Shown one piece after another: positions 63,614 to 64,000 of a stretch of DNA of 64,000 bases (position 1 is the stretch's first letter; each line of letters begins with the position of its first letter). The translations under genes and the position numbers were made by a program. The notes under the pieces are model-generated. The model was not told where the DNA came from and searched no databases. It saw nothing but the letters and a program-made list of their open reading frames with translations. Origin of the DNA: Chryseobacterium gotjawalense (GTDB lineage Bacteria; Bacteroidota; Bacteroidia; Flavobacteriales; Weeksellaceae); assembly GCF_030012525.1 (NCBI RefSeq), contig NZ_CP124855.1:1054001-1118000 (forward strand). Direction: 5' to 3'.

Positions 63614-64000
63614 ATGATCGATTTCTGCGCCATTGATTTTGAAACTGCAACTCACGAAAGAAATTCTGCGTGTGAAATGGGAATTTGTGTGGTGGAGAAT
63701 GGAGAAATCATTTCTACCAAAACGTGGCTCATCAAACCGCCAAGCTACCCTTATTTTCATCCCAGGAATATAGACGTTCACGGGATTACGCCACAAGAAG
63801 TTCGCGATGCACCGACCTTTGATGAGATTTGGCATGAAGCGGAATCATTGATGTACGGCAATCTGATAATCGCTCACAATGCCGGTTTCGATGCCGGAGT
63901 TTTGCGTTCCTGTCTGGATTATTATGGTTTCTTTAAACCAAAACTGAATTACTTATGCAGTATTTCATTAGCCAAAAAATCGTGGAAAAATCTACCGAGG
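63614..64000 (+). CDS. DnaQ-type 3'-5' exonuclease, 3' end outside the window
   Basis: 129 codons visible, still open at the window end. ExoI motif is AIDFETATHERN (DxE) and ExoII is HNAGFDAGVLRSC, as in the DEDDh fold of Pol III epsilon-type exonucleases. Start chosen at the ATG 63614. Stand-alone proofreading or repair enzyme is likely; the C-terminal part is not available. Confidence 0.85.
   Translation, partial: MIDFCAIDFETATHERNSACEMGICVVENGEIISTKTWLIKPPSYPYFHPRNIDVHGITPQEVRDAPTFDEIWHEAESLMYGNLIIAHNAGFDAGVLRSCLDYYGFFKPKLNYLCSISLAKKSWKNLPR

Noticed and set aside
1-64000. CRISPR arrays, tRNA or rRNA genes
   Set aside because: No regularly spaced identical repeats of suitable size and no cloverleaf or rRNA-like stretch was recognised by eye; a covariance search would be needed to exclude small RNAs.

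Overview
The window is a low-GC Bacteroidota chromosome segment. The organism is most likely a member of the Weeksellaceae, in the Chryseobacterium/Kaistella group. Evidence: gliding/type IX secretion genes (gldF, gldG and an M1 peptidase with a T9SS C-terminal sorting tail), GLPGLI-family proteins, TonB-linked beta-barrels, an F-type ATPase operon that lacks atpD/atpC, TTG-N19/20-TAnnTTTG promoters, and GC-rich intergenic repeats. No rRNA, tRNA or CRISPR array was seen.

Region 1 (1-15.9 kb) is accessory and decayed. It holds two tandem GLPGLI genes, a DUF4369/TlpA-type lipoprotein, a 5'-truncated TlpA relic, two paralogous membrane-anchored TPR+AraC regulators (4117-5853 and 13887-15608), a CocE/X-Pro-peptidase-type hydrolase in operon with the first regulator, and a frameshifted TonB-type barrel. 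It also holds a complete IS3-family element with a programmed frameshift, a DUF6624 lipoprotein, and the N-terminal stump of what looks like a GRASP-with-SPASM peptide maturase. A 69-bp promoter element (61/69 identical between two copies, with a third core copy) precedes three of these gene groups. This suggests one regulon around a peptide-modification island that was broken by IS insertion and deletion.

Region 2 (15.9-25.3 kb) is housekeeping: rhomboid protease, ClpS, a CNNM/CorC-type membrane protein, atpB-E-F-H-A-G with a small membrane protein in the atpI position, and divergent ffh.

Region 3 (25.4-33.6 kb) has two small beta-barrel proteins flanking an HU-like gene whose promoter carries three CACCGCGGT palindromes at an exact 22-bp period. 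Repeats surround this gene. PhoH, a SAM-hydroxide-adenosyltransferase variant lacking the usual catalytic His, a HemJ/CopD-type protein, gldF-gldG, a 160-bp tandem duplication and a DUF4268 gene follow.

Region 4 (33.6-43.9 kb): toxin-antitoxin relic, kbl, M1 peptidase, dacB-type PBP, priA (no canonical start at its true N-terminus), proline dehydrogenase, aroB.

Region 5 (44-55.5 kb) is a purine biosynthesis block on the minus strand (purF, purC, purL, purB). It is interrupted by a SatD/DUF3307 pair, a DUF1016/YhcG nuclease and two ~130-bp hairpin repeats. Region 6 (55.5-64 kb): SDR, aldehyde dehydrogenase, thioredoxin-fold lipoprotein, LpxL-type acyltransferase, GT2 glycosyltransferase, and two alpha/beta hydrolases flanking a second CNNM/CorC protein. 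The start of a DnaQ-type exonuclease is cut by the window end.
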